Part shown: positions 22,194 to 33,476 of the stretch, piece after piece
Layout: each line of letters starts with the position of its first letter
Numbering within the stretch: the first letter of the stretch is position 1
Assembly: GCA_037178975.1 (NCBI GenBank)
Contig: JASJZH010000004.1
Coordinates: 4,216,001 to 4,280,000 of the forward strand
Origin: Oscheius tipulae
Lineage: Eukaryota; Nematoda; Chromadorea; Rhabditida; Rhabditidae
DNA length: 64,000 nt
Reading direction: 5' to 3'
Made by a program: the position numbers and the translations under genes
The notes under the pieces: generated by a model
What the model was told of the DNA's origin: nothing
The model's input: only the letters and a program-made list of their open reading frames with translations
The model's database searches: none

Positions 22194-25020
22194 ATGAGAC
22201 CGCGGCGCAGGTCAACCATCTGCCCGGTCAAAAAGGCCCCGTTGCCTCCTCGACTGGTAGTTGTTCGTCCAAAACCAGTCAAATCGAAACCGGGTTAGTC
22301 TACATTGACCAATAAGAGTGTATCCAAATCTAGATATAGCCCAAGAGCCAGAGCTAGTTTCCAAGAAAACAGAGCCGGAGCCGGTTGCAGAACTATCACC
22401 CCGTAGGACAAGAGCGGGTCCAGTTGAGAATGCTCCAGTACCTCCTCCAGAGTATTGTCCTCTTAAATTGCTCGAAGAATGTCCGAAAATAGATGAACTA
22501 CTGAACAAAGAGACAAAACTGGGAGCTATTTCTCAAGTCGAAATGGTAAATTTTTCATTTGCTCTGAACCCTTTTTGTTCAAGATCCGTCTTCAACACGA
22601 TTTGGAACATTTGATGGCATTTGCCACTTCTGCCCATAACCGAGCTGTCGGAGAGGTTGCCTTTCTGACCAGTGGTGACTACCCTATCATCGATTTGAGT
22701 TCACGGTAGTATTATTCCAAAAACAGTACGGAAAGTGGCTTTAGACCAGGACCGGTATTCACAAATCGCTTTGTTCCGGAGTTGGACGAGACCGAGTACA
22801 CCTTAGACAATTTGGACTTGGGGAAACAAGTCTCGTAGGTTTTTCGTTTATTTTCATATGGAGTACGATTCAGATTATGTGGTCTGCCAACAGATACCGT
22901 CGAAGATGACATCGATTTCTGGCCACCCAATCACATCCCAACACGGTTCTGGAAATGGTGTATGGTGAGTAGACTACATTGGATATATTAGGAGCAAGAT
23001 ATGTTAGGAAACCTTTCTCATCCCACTCGATGTCGATTTCCTACGAGGTTTCAAGGCATTGTTTGTCGAGCCAATTCTCACAGACGAGTTTGACACTCTG
23101 TACGTCAACGGTAAGTCTTTTTTCTATCAATTCAAATGAGGCTTTTTTAGAACCATGGAAGAACCGGAAGCGAGAGAAACCGCGTGGAAAACGAAGAAGT
23201 CGCATGACTTCTCCCGAACTGATGCCACCACCTCCGATGAAGAAGAGGTACATTACATTTGTGATTTCACCAAATTTGAAATCTTCCAGACCGCCCTTGA
23301 GAGATAGACTCTGTCTCAGTATTGAAGCTTTGATCGACGCGTTGAACAAAGAAGAGAATTTGAAAGGACAACATCCTACACGATCTCATTCACCTCCTCT
23401 TCTCACGCTGGCCCAAATGGCCGAGTTGGCCAAGATCAGAATGGAAGAGGAAGTTGTTACCAATGAGGATGCACTGACTGGTTTGTCTCTCTTATTCTAG
23501 CTATTTAGAGTTTCTAGACGCTGATCTTCTGTGCGAAGCTTGTGATATATTGGACGAGATTGAGTTGGAGGAAACAGTCGCAATCCAAACAGCAATCCTA
23601 ACAGAATCTAGCCCCGAACCAGTCAGACCTCCAGTCGAAATAGTGCATGGGAGCCCCAAAAGAGCATCAGAAAGCCCGCGGAGAAACTTGCGGCCACCTC
23701 GACGTGAGTTTTCGTCCTTTTCGTCCACAGCATGTTTCCAGTTGCCTCGCCTCGACTGAAAACGGAGCCTGTGGAAAACGAAGAAGAATTTTTGGAAGCA
23801 AACATTTCAAAGTCGGCAGCTTCCAGAGATCTATCTCCGAGACTGAGAAATGGAGAGCGAAGAGACAGTTTGAAAAGCAATTCGAAAGAAAGTGATGTAA
23901 AAGTCGAGATCGAGGATACGACGACTGCCGACTCAAGAACTAAGTCGTCAAAGAAGGAGAATGAGGAGGAATCGCAAGTAGACGAGAAAGAGGAAGATAC
24001 CAACAAGGAAGAACAATTAAAAACGGAGGTAGAAATTGGAACAAAGAAGGACAAAATGACGAAAAAGAACAATTGTGAAAAATTGATGAAGAAACTTCCT
24101 AATCCGGCCTATGAGAAAACGGAGAGGAAGCGTGTAAGAAAGGAGCCAGAAGTGTCCGAAACTATTGGTCTCGAAGTAGAAGAGCATCCTTGTTCTGTTT
24201 ATGATACTACCACAATTCGATACGAAAGGAAGTACGCCAACCCGAAGACAAGAACGTTACCTATGAAGATACGAATGCCTAAATTTGAGCCGGAGGTCGA
24301 TTTTTCGGACAAAGGAACAGTTCTGGATCCGACCAAAGTCAAACCAAGAAAAGACGGCAAAATTCAACGAGTTTACACATTGGACGAGAAGATCTACCAT
24401 GGGATTGGAGCCAAAATGATCAAGATTCTAGTGGCTTACTGTAAATTTTCTACTCAAACTCTCACTGTGTTTCAGACCAATTACCAAAATCCGCATTGTC
24501 CATCTTCCCTTTCTTCCTCGGTCATGATCTCAACATCGACTACGAGGAGGAGGGCAAAATCCCCGGCGAGTCGGATGAACTGGTTAGTTTCGACAGTAAT
24601 CCGACACTAATGATGGTTACAGGACGAAGTATCGGCGGAACTGACACTCTGTCAACAAGAACTGAAACAGTTCGAGCCGGATATTAAAGGAACAATCGCT
24701 CACACCTGGAAAAAGATCCAACGAGATTTCGCCTTCTGGGAGACCTATCGGCAGCTGGAAGAGGCCGACAATACTGTAAGTCTCCCATCCTTTTAAATCA
24801 AGAACTGTTTCAGTTGTTCCGTCTGGTGGTAAACACGTACAATGACTTCCCACGACGATTCCCTAAACCGAGTGAATGGCCGTCTCTTATGACAGCCAAG
24901 TCTTCCCGCCTGGAAAAAGTGAAGATGCACTACACGAGATTCCTGAAGAGGCAACCAATATTAGCACTAACCATCGCCGAAAAGGTCGAAGATCCGAATG
25001 ACGTCGAAGAACTCAGCTAA
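22194..25020 (+). CDS. ADA3/TADA3-like SAGA complex subunit
   Basis: ADA3 joins ADA2 and the GCN5 acetyltransferase in SAGA/ATAC-type complexes (established knowledge). The first half contains CPKIDELLNKETKLGAISQ with IRLQHDLEHLMAFATSAHNR, corresponding to the N-terminal coiled region of TADA3. It is followed by DIDFWPPNHIPTRFWKW, equivalent to its PNRFW motif. A long charged, low-complexity middle with many Glu/Lys runs spans 23,730-24,400. The C-terminal ADA3 domain reads DEVSAELTLCQQELKQFEPD, HTWKKIQRDFAFWETYRQLE, EADNTLFRLVVNTYNDF and ends DPNDVEELS. At least ten exons with 38-48 base introns. The charged middle makes it considerably longer than human TADA3. ATG 22194 is the first ATG of the open frame. 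Confidence 0.82.
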
Positions 25021-25290
25021 TTACACTGTACAAATTTTTTGTTTCTAACTTATTTTCCTGTTCTTTCATTTTCTTTAGTCTATAACGGGCATTCCTTATT
25101 TCTTACTGCTCATCCATCTGTATTCATCTGATCTCGTCATGTACTTGTAGCAAGTAATACTGTCATCTAATATCGCATAAACATTTCGTTTTCATGTGTT
25201 TCTTTTGCGCGAATTCATGTCGTTTTGTCGACTCTCCTATCTAGTAGTCTCTACCAAAGCTATCTCCAATTGGTCATTTCAGTGAACCCG

Positions 25291-27048
25291 ATGAAAAGTG
25301 CCCCTGTTTTACTAGTTTTCTTTGCCCACTACACCGTCCAAGCTCCGGGTGACTTTGACGTTTGAGTAGGCAAATAAGGTTTTTTTTTAGCAAAAAATGT
25401 GACTGCAGAGATACAAGAGCTTGTTTCCAAAAATACAATTGCTCCTATTTTACCTCAGGTATCACGAAGTCCCTTTTCAATAATTTTCCGTTGTAGACCA
25501 ATGGAACGTCTACGTCAAAAGAAGTCAAGGCAGTTGTTCCTGAGAAAAAAGAAGAGAATGTTATCGTGAAAACTGCCGTAGAAACAACGCTGGCATCAAT
25601 CGTCGAGGAAACTACAACTTTCGATAAAGACGGCGAACAGGAACAGGATGAGGAACAGGTAACTCTTGAATGGAAAGATTCTTCGATACGGGGAGGTCAC
25701 TTTACTCCCGCGTTTCTGGATTTCGAGGACGCGGGGGGGAAGTTACCTTTTTCGTAGATAGAGTCACTACAAGCCCCCTTGCAAAAGGCAGTGGCTTGAT
25801 GTATTGCCACAATAGTACGAACATGTACTGGGTGCTGGGTTTTCTAGAAATTGGGTATGGGATTATATGCCCCTTTTTGAAAGTGACGCATAGCCCTATT
25901 TCCCAGTTTTGAATGGACACTAATGTCCTAGTGTCTCGTTGTGAATGAGATTTCTTATACCACCTAAATATAGACATTAGTGTCAAGAGACAAGGACAAG
26001 GAACCGAGAGAAACCCCATGTGAATGCAACCAGAACTCAACAAAACTAGAACTAGGACTAGCACTATCAAAACAGAAGACATGACAGCATACAGACCTTT
26101 TACGCCTGCAGCCATGAAAAAAGCGCAACAAAGAGACGGCCGTATAGGTAATTTAATAGCCTTGTCCTTCTAGAATCTTCTGACAGTAACTTCAGGCGGA
26201 TCTAGTCTCTTGAAAACTTCGAACAACAACCAAGTAACTCCACTTCTCAAAGTGCTCTGGTCTTGCGCCCAAAGTCTTTGGAAGGTAGAGGTTGACAAAA
26301 GGTCCGCCTGAAGTTACGGAAGCTGGAAAAGAAACGTCTGGATGCTGTCAGAAGATTCTAGAAGGACAAGGCTGTTAAATTACCTCTACCGCCGTCTCTT
26401 TGTTGCGTTTTTTCATGGCTGTAGGCGTAAAAGGTCTGTATGCTGTCATGTCTTCTGTTTTGATAGTGCTAGTCCTAGTTCTAGTTTTGTTGAGTTCTGG
26501 TTGCATTCACATGGGGTTTCTCTCCCTTGTTTCTCTTCCTTGTTCTTTTTGCCTTTGCCTACGGAAAATGTAACTTTACCCGTGACCGGTCACTCGCTTG
26601 TCCAGTCTCTTGTCTTTTACCCCCGCGGTGGTAAAGTGTCCAATTAAAGTCAACTACCCCTCAGACACCACCAGTGGCGGAAGAAGAAGATACAGCAGAG
26701 CAGACAGAAACGGTAGAGAAAGAGAAGGAGACTCCCAAAGCCCCGTCTGTACAAGTGAGCTTGATCCGTTCGGCTAGAAAGTTCCAATTCAGACGAGAAT
26801 CGATGCCTTGGCAGAGCCAGAAGATTCGAATTTTCTTGTTTTCTTGCTGATTGGTGTACTTCTCGTAGTTTGTATATACCTGTTACAACATAACAAGAAG
26901 AAACTTTTGGGTAAGAAGCTACAACTCTTTAGCCAATCCAAGTTCAGGTCTGATGTTTGAAGGCCGAAGTTCCCGTAGGAATGTGAGATATCGTCGACTG
27001 AGTCAACGAGATGACCTGGAACAATTCAAAGACGACATCATCTACTAG
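25291..27048 (+). CDS. TGN38/KCT2-like single-pass trans-Golgi protein
   Basis: A type I membrane protein that probably cycles between trans-Golgi and plasma membrane. The first exon is a signal peptide (MKSAPVLLVFFAHYTVQ). The lumenal part is short, threonine/glutamate-rich and low in complexity (SIVEETTTFDKDGEQEQ; then PPVAEEEDTAEQTETVEK). A transmembrane helix FLVFLLIGVLLVVCIYLL is followed by the basic HNKKKL and a tail with RSSRRNVRYRRLSQRDD. The tyrosine signal YRRL fits the YXX-hydrophobic sorting motif of TGN38. Six exons; one intron (25659-26664) is about 1 kb and holds a foldback element, while the others are 37-45 bases. The family call rests on topology plus the YRRL tail, because lumenal sequence is not conserved in this family. 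Confidence 0.7.
25690..26645. mobile_element. large foldback element inside an intron
   Basis: Within the 1-kb intron of the TGN38-like gene, 26005-26190 and 26345-26529 are near-identical reverse complements (only a few mismatches over about 186 bases), enclosing a loop of about 154 bases. A further inner pairing is AACTTCAGGCGGA (26187-26200) with TCCGCCTGAAGTT (26303-26315). Outer, weaker pairing includes CACTTTACTCCCGCG (25689-25703) with its counterpart CGCGGTGGTAAAGTG (about 26624-26638). The left half also carries local repeats of GACACTAATGTC and GACATTAGTGTC. No transposase frame is present. It is best read as a non-autonomous foldback transposon; a local inverted duplication is the alternative. 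Confidence 0.7.
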
Positions 27049-27222
27049 ACAACAGAGTTCCTCATCCCCTCAGCTTTGTTCATCAATCCCACGACGAGTG
27101 ATCTTGTGCCTTTTATTTATTCATCGGTTGTTCCGTGATCGACGGGCTCTTCGGCTGTTAATCTCTTCAAAACAAAGTCCGAATATCTGCATAGTTTGTA
27201 AGATTTGAATGCAAAGATAGAA

Positions 27223-29024
27223 TTACCCAAGGATCACAATAGAAGGAAGTAGAAGAAGAGCACTGAGAACGTAGAGGAATCCGGGGAAGAAATGCAGTGT
27301 AACTGGATAGACATTGTTGTAGATGGCTGTGGCTAGAAGAGAAGTCACGCCTTCCAAGAGGGCAATAAGAGAAAACATCTTGCCTTGCTCTTCTGTAGCT
27401 ATGAGACTGGACAAGAAGGAACGAAAGCCAGAGCTGACAAACCGGTTCAACATGGTCACTGCTAAAGGCGGCAAGGTCCGGTAGTAAATGGTATAAACTG
27501 ACCGGCTATCGAGTAAGCCATTGCGGGATTGATGACAAATGCCATCATTAGAAGGGAAACTATTTTTGTCATCATTCCAATACAACCCAGCTGACCATCA
27601 GATAAACCACGAAATCGAAGAAAGGGATACAGGGTGAGGACGGCAATGGTGGTCAATCCGAAGGACAGACCGCTGAACCAGCCGTACTGCTTGTCTCCCC
27701 AGGCCAACTTGTACCGGAGATACGAATACTGGATGTCTCCCAGACCTAAACAAAGAGTATTGATAACTAACTTTTCCCACCTGAGAATATGAGAAGCTCT
27801 AACCCTAGTGCAAAGAGATTAAGAAAAATGTAGAGTCGGGTAGGACGCTGTGTGGTCAACATTTGGAAGAAATAGAAAAAGACCAGTCGTAGTTTTGTTC
27901 CTAATTCTACATCTAAATAAAATAAAGTTAGAAGGCGTTTTCTATCTTACTCATTGGTTCTTCCTCCGGTGATCTTTCGCTCTCTCTAGCAATAATAAGA
28001 ATGTAAAAGAAGGCGATTAATTGCAGGATGAGCATGAGAACAAAAGCATATGCATACCCAAGAGCTCTGTAACATGTTATGTCAGCTAGAAAGTATTCAA
28101 TTCGACTCTCGAATGGTTCCGGAAAGGGCATAGCCGATAGTTCCGCCAAGTCCAATAGCGCCTTCCATTCCAGCTATTCTGTAGCTCCTTCTCATGCGTC
28201 TGGTTGTCTTTACTCCATAACTCATCGTCATCGCTAGATGGCGATTGGTTACAGTTGCAGAGTGTACTCACAAATGATCGAAATGTATCCACCGCATACA
28301 CCAAAGATGGCATCACTGATTAGCAAAAGATAGACGTTGGCGTGGACTAGCGACGACTGGATCACTGAAATCCGTTCTCTTCCAGACATATACCAGGGAC
28401 TATAAAACACCAAGCTCTTATGATCTCTGATATCTTTTTCCGTTATCTACTTTCATTAGAAGAACGATGATAAAAGAAGGGATACCATAGTTGACGGTGT
28501 TGAGGACCAGTCCAAAGAACGGAATCAAAAGAGGCACTTTCACGCTCCAGTAGTCGGAAGCTGTAAAAACGAGGCGGCTGGAATCTAAAATAGCTTCACG
28601 AACCCACCGACGCCAAGAATCAAGGTGGAGAAGAGAGACGGTAAGATGAGGGTATAGGAAGAGATCGAATAGAAATGAGATGCCTGAGTCTGGAGCTCTT
28701 TGTCGTCATAATATGCGGAAATGTTCGAACAGAAAGTCAAATCCTAAATTCTTTTTGACCTTGCTAAAACTCAAAAAAATGTTACGTTGTAACGTTGCAG
28801 ACACAATTTCTCGTAGATTAGGTTTTGAAAGACTGGGTATTTGAGATAACTGGTGAGCATGTAGAGACAGAGAGGTATTTCCATTCCCAGTTGGAGGAAA
28901 CCTCGTTTGATGGAGTCCATTGGGGACAGACAGACACAATCGATGAACAGGCGAATAGTGGGGCTACCAGCAGGCAGACACAGCTGATAACATACCTTTC
29001 CACGAAAATCTTTCTCGTCGTCAT
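27223..29024 (-). CDS. SLC46-type (proton-coupled folate transporter-like) MFS transporter
   Basis: A twelve-helix major-facilitator protein of the SLC46 group, which moves folates or related anions with protons (family knowledge; substrate here unproven). The N-terminal exon starts MTTRKIFVER and leads to MEIPLCLYMLTSYLKYPVFQ and NLIYEKLCLQRYN, the family's first loop and helix. Later exons encode NISAYYDDKELQTQASHFY, HANVYLLLISDAIFGVCGGY and the cytoplasmic loop ARESERSPEEEP. KQYGWFSGLSFGLTTIAVLT comes next, and the end is MFSLIALLEGVTSLLATAIY with YNNVYPVTLHFFPGFLYVLS. These fit SLC46A1/A3. About ten short introns are visible. The frame stops at GGGTAA near 27223; an extra 3' exon cannot be excluded because that sequence is also a weak donor. 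Confidence 0.85.
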
Positions 29025-30789
29025 AATTTGGCCATTTACCTTGTCTTGTCGTTATTACTCAACACAATGAGTCGTGACGACTGAATAGCCAGAAGACATT
29101 CGGTATTCCGAATCGAAGTTTCTATGACAACTTCTGACGGAAACCAATAATGAACGACCTGTCTGTCACCTATCCACTTCGAAATTTAAGGTTCCCTTTG
29201 GGAGAGATCGGAAGATTGTCTTCGGAACAGCCATGTTCTGCGGAAATGAAGCTCCGCTCGACCGCCTAAATATTGTTTCCCGTAGCAATTTCCATTAGGC
29301 CAATGAGGCATGACCGACACGAGGCGGAATCTTTTCTTTTCTGTTTATCGGAGGGCGAAAAGACGCATAAACTATCTTTTTCGGGAACATCTTCAAACGG
29401 AAAGAATTGGGGAACATGGTTGGACGAAGGCAACGATACACTATTGTCGACTGTGTTCGGTGATTACACTGTCATTGATGAAATCTGTTAAAAGACTATC
29501 AGATATCTTCAAGGCTTTATATTCGAAGCACCTTCAGTAGGTAACCAGTTTAAATGACAAAGCGTCTTTCCCCTAATTCGTTGCGTAATTCGTTGCGTAG
29601 GAGCACTCAATTCATGAACCCGCGGCCCCGCCCATCGGCCAGCTAGTCCTCACAGCCCCCAGGCGACCTACTGCAGAATATGGTTACTTTCAGGTAGGCC
29701 CACCTCTCCCTTTCACCCGTTCCAAAGGTCTGATCATGTAAAATACAAAGCTTTTTGTTTGGCCAACAGTCGGAGGGTCTGCTTCCGGAATACTAATAAG
29801 GTTGGCCTCCATTTCCAAACAAGCTATTCTCTACAGACCTGAGAGCCTAATCAATAAATATAAAAGGAAATAAAATCCAGCTTCCCTCGGAGGCGTGTTT
29901 TTTCCTGCTCTAGGTCTACTCACTTTTCCGGAGGAAGGCAAGTGACTGAAAATAGCATTAGGCGCACTTTGGGTCGCAAACGCAGTCAGCTGTAAGCCCA
30001 CAAAAAGAAATTTTATTCCTCTACCTCGAAAGGTATCCGAACGTGAGGAGATTCTATTCTCGACAGAGTCAAACGATGGCAATTATGTCAGACCCGTAGG
30101 AATCGTGTAAACAGTTTTTACCATATCAGCCCTCCGGAAATAAGGCGGGAGGACATAAACCAGGTTTTGTGGGCTAGAACATTATGCGAGATTTACGAGC
30201 AAGGATACGGTAGTGGCTCCCGTTCTCATCACTTTGCCTCAACTGTAATCATCTCTTGTCACAGCAAACTCATTCTTCATTATCGTTCGGATCCAAAAAA
30301 GGGAAAAATCTGCCTCGTTCATCATTATTGGGCTGCGTGCCCCCTCACGTCAGGGCTGACATCCATCGCCGTTATCTACTCCTAATGAGCTCCAGAAGTC
30401 CAATTTTTGTGTGCAGAATAATCCTCGAGGGTGCAGTAGCATTGATTTGAAATTATTGCAATGCGTCTTGGCCTTCTTCTAAGGATGTTCTGTTTAGTCC
30501 CCTCTTGTTTTGTCCGGACCAGCTCATCCAAACAAAAGAGACAAAAGTGGTAGAAGTCAAAGTACGGCCTCATTTCGAAGTCTGTGTGTTCGCGGAGGTG
30601 GACATTTCCTTTGTGAGGTCTTTGTTAGAACTGCTGCGATCTGAGCGCCGGCCAATTATGTGCTGTTTGGAGCACATTTGGGCAGGTTGCTCGTCGATTT
30701 GCTTCAAGGGAACAACTGTTTCAAGCGCCCTACTGAAGCAGTCTTTCTAGCGTTATCTGGGGTCCATTTCCTTGTCCCGTGCTCCTAAA
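29025..30789. other. gene-free region, no supported feature
   Basis: About 1.8 kb with only shadow-like open frames of up to about 80 codons on both strands. A tandem pair of AATTCGTTGCGT lies at 29576-29600. Several GC-rich patches occur (29,620-29,680). No RNA gene or repeat family was recognised. Confidence 0.45.
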
Positions 30790-31152
30790 ATGACGGTGCA
30801 GCTGCGCGGAAATCCTTTGGTTCGGGCGAGTCACGGAAATGCGGAAATGGCAGAGTGAAACATGAAGCGAGAAAGAGATCTCGGATATTTGAGAACTGAC
30901 ACGCAATTCTTCCAGATCATTCGGTCATTCTATTGCTGACTCCGTTCGACGACTTTTACGATCTCCTCGTCGTTCTCCTACACGTCTTTTCAAGAGGAAA
31001 ATCGACCTCGACAACTTGTCCGACCTGAGGTGAATTTCTGAATGGAAACCACGATAAAAGTCTCTTACAGTACTCCTAATTCCACCAGAAGTGTTTCATT
31101 CATCGAAGCCATGGAGTGGCCATTCATTGACGAAGATATTCTGGAAGAATGA
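30790..31152 (+). CDS. small orphan gene, basic 86-residue protein
   Basis: Three exons (30790-30854, 30916-31029, 31071-31152) separated by introns of 61 and 41 bases with good GT-AG ends and matching phases give 86 residues. The frame was found by splicing, since no exon is long enough to stand out. The protein begins MTVQLRGNPLVRASHGN. Its middle is rich in arginine and serine-proline (RRLLRSPRRSPTRLFKRK), and it ends acidic (EWPFIDEDILEE). There is no signal peptide or membrane segment. SP sites beside arginines suggest phosphorylation by proline-directed kinases, and the basic patch could be a nuclear localisation signal; both are inference. No family is recognised. Confidence 0.55.
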
Positions 31153-31549
31153 CCTGACTATCCACTGTAAATAACCAATCCGAGTGCCAATCCGTGTCTT
31201 CCTTTGGGTAGTTTTTCTCCAACTGGAAAAAGAAAAAAAAGTGATCAAATCAACGGTTGTCTCTCCTCCCGAATAAAGAAAACGATTAATGTAAGACTTT
31301 ATCTACGTACTTTGGAAGAAGTACAACGTTCGAGACTATGTCTAATGCATTGGACGTATGTACAGGAAAGAATCACATTTGAAATCTACAGTATATGTAG
31401 GGGTTAGGGTGACCAGAAAAAGGGATTACACTAGCAGGTTTTGATCACGTAGTGAGGAGAACACGCCGCTAATAATCATTTAGGAACAATGGATTTGGCT
31501 TTTTTAAAAAGAGGTCACCGGATCGACGATAGGAATGAACATATGACTG
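31153..31549. other. intergenic, convergent 3' ends
   Basis: About 400 bases between the stop of the small orphan gene and the stop of the SIAH gene. It holds an ATAAAG-type stretch and nothing else recognisable; probably two 3' UTRs. Confidence 0.4.
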
Positions 31550-32974
31550 TTAGCGGTTAGTAGGCATGGTCATCAGAGGCTCGGCTCTGCTGATGGTGAC
31601 GTTGATTCCGAGATTGCCGTTTTCTAAAATTTAAGGGTAAGAGGTCTGGTATAAAAACGAACCGGCAAAAAGTTGTGCTGTTGAAGTGTCGAAAGATAAA
31701 CAGTCAGATTGATGAATAGCTTGAGCCACCCCTTCATGGATAGATCTGGGAGTCGCTTCCCAAGCGAGGCGGCGTCTCACCGTTGATAGTTCCAATCTAT
31801 AAAATAAATTCTCGGAAGGAAATGGACAGTAACTCACCTGTACATGAAATTATCGGCGTCTTTTTTGGCTCCAATTAGTTGCACGACGGCATAGAACATT
31901 TGCTGTCCTTGTTCACGATCCTGCTTCTCGAGTACCAGCATGAAATCGGAACCAAAACAGTTCTGCATCATGACCCAGTCGACAGCACCGGGAAGATTGA
32001 TGTCGGTCGCCAAAAAGACTATATCCTCTCCTGCAGATTAAGAATATTGTGGATTCAACAAATAATTATACCTTGTAAGGTGGTGATGCTTTTATGTACC
32101 TTCTTCAGATGGTCCATCACATCGGTCAATGCACCTTGCCATTTGCACGAAGCTCCCGGACAGGGACAACTATAGGGTCTAAAAAATGTTTTGTACTCAG
32201 CTTCTACAAAAATTCACCTGTATTCACATCCTTCCTCGTGCTCGACTTTGTCCTGATGATAGAAGTACTGGCCGCATCCGGAACTGTTGAACTTGCACGG
32301 GAAACGGACAGTGTTGGCGATTTTCTCCAGACCAAGATTGCGAACATTCGCTGAACAACGACAATTGGACAGCAACTGGATACATTCTTACGAGTAGCTC
32401 CTCTGCAGGTTGGACAACACGTCAGTTTGGGGCGACAGGTCCCACAAACAAGATGACCCGAATGACATTGTAGATACGGCGGAAGCATGTAATCCAAGCA
32501 GACTGGACATTCAAATACGGACAGAACCTAAACTTGCAATTAAGCTTTGTGAATGAAAGGCTTACTTCAGCATTGCTGTCGTTGGCATCACCCGTACAAT
32601 TTCCTATTTGGCCTATCTGAGGGGCTACTTGGTGTGCATTTGGAGTCGGATTCGGAGGACATGCGTTTACTGGAATGTTTTGATATTAGATATAATAATA
32701 AATACTAACTTATTGAGCTACTTCCTACTACTTTTGCCATTGATTTGGTTGGTTGAGGTCCGGTTATACATTGTTGAAGAGACATAGGAGGTGAACCCGT
32801 AGGTGAGCCTGTCGAATCCGACAGAATTGGCTTACTCATCGCCACAGGCGATCGAGATAGGCGACTCGCACTGAAGACATCAGAATTGACTATAGAAAGT
32901 AAATGAAGAGGTGCAGCAAAAAGGCATAAAGGAACGGTTGAACTCTTCCCCTTTTTACTGTGAGAATTGAACAT
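31550..32974 (-). CDS. siah-1: SIAH-type E3 ubiquitin ligase (seven in absentia)
   Basis: RING E3 ligase targeting substrates for proteasomal degradation in the cytosol and nucleus (established knowledge). A serine/proline-rich N-terminus ([19 protein letters not shown]) precedes the [39 protein letters not shown] and RGAT (about 32,390-32,515), with all eight zinc ligands visible. The SIAH zinc fingers follow with [26 protein letters not shown] and [15 protein letters not shown]. The substrate-binding domain has [38 protein letters not shown] and ends [18 protein letters not shown]. Length, about 330 residues, is near the usual SIAH size with a longer leader. The first exon is tiny (MFNSH) and followed by a 71-base intron. 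Strong identification. Confidence 0.95.
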
Positions 32975-33476
32975 GTCGGATATTTAGCCAGGTGGTGTGA
33001 TAATACACACAATCAGCTGACTGGCATTATTTCTACCTGGAGTAGTTTTTTCTTGAATAAACGTATTTGTTCGTTCAAAATGTTTTGCAAAACTACTTGA
33101 ACCAGTAAAAATAGCGGAAAGAGCAGATAATATGTAAGGAAATACATGGAGAAGAGAACAAAGAAGCGCAATATGAGCGAGCGGGTCAGAGACGCAGAGG
33201 AATTGGAACCTCATGCCGTCTGACTGAGCGGGCGGAAGACCGGCTGTCGAGAGAGTCAGAGACACAACCTGCGTCCATCTACCTTTCAAACTCGCTAGTC
33301 AAAAATTTTCCGAAGAAAGTGAACAAGTCGAAGCAGCGATATCGGAGAGCTCAGAACACACCAAAAAGGGTCATAAATCAGGGTTAAAATTTTATTACAG
33401 TAACAACGAGATCAGGTTATAAATGGAATAAATTGCACACTAGTGTAACCGGGATAATTTTTACAGAAAAAGGGTT
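32975..33476. other. intergenic spacer between CAP-H and SIAH genes
   Basis: About 500 bases between the CAP-H stop and the SIAH start, both on the minus strand. A 101-codon frame (32984-33289, minus) shows no motif. The region presumably holds the CAP-H 3' UTR and the SIAH promoter. Confidence 0.4.

Noticed and set aside
23623-24072. Long minus-strand frame opposite the ADA3-like gene
   Set aside because: Shadow of the Glu/Lys-rich coding strand; Ser/Phe/Leu-rich antisense is expected there.
32984-33289. 101-codon minus-strand frame between CAP-H and SIAH
   Set aside because: No motif or convincing exon partners; fits 3' UTR and promoter DNA.
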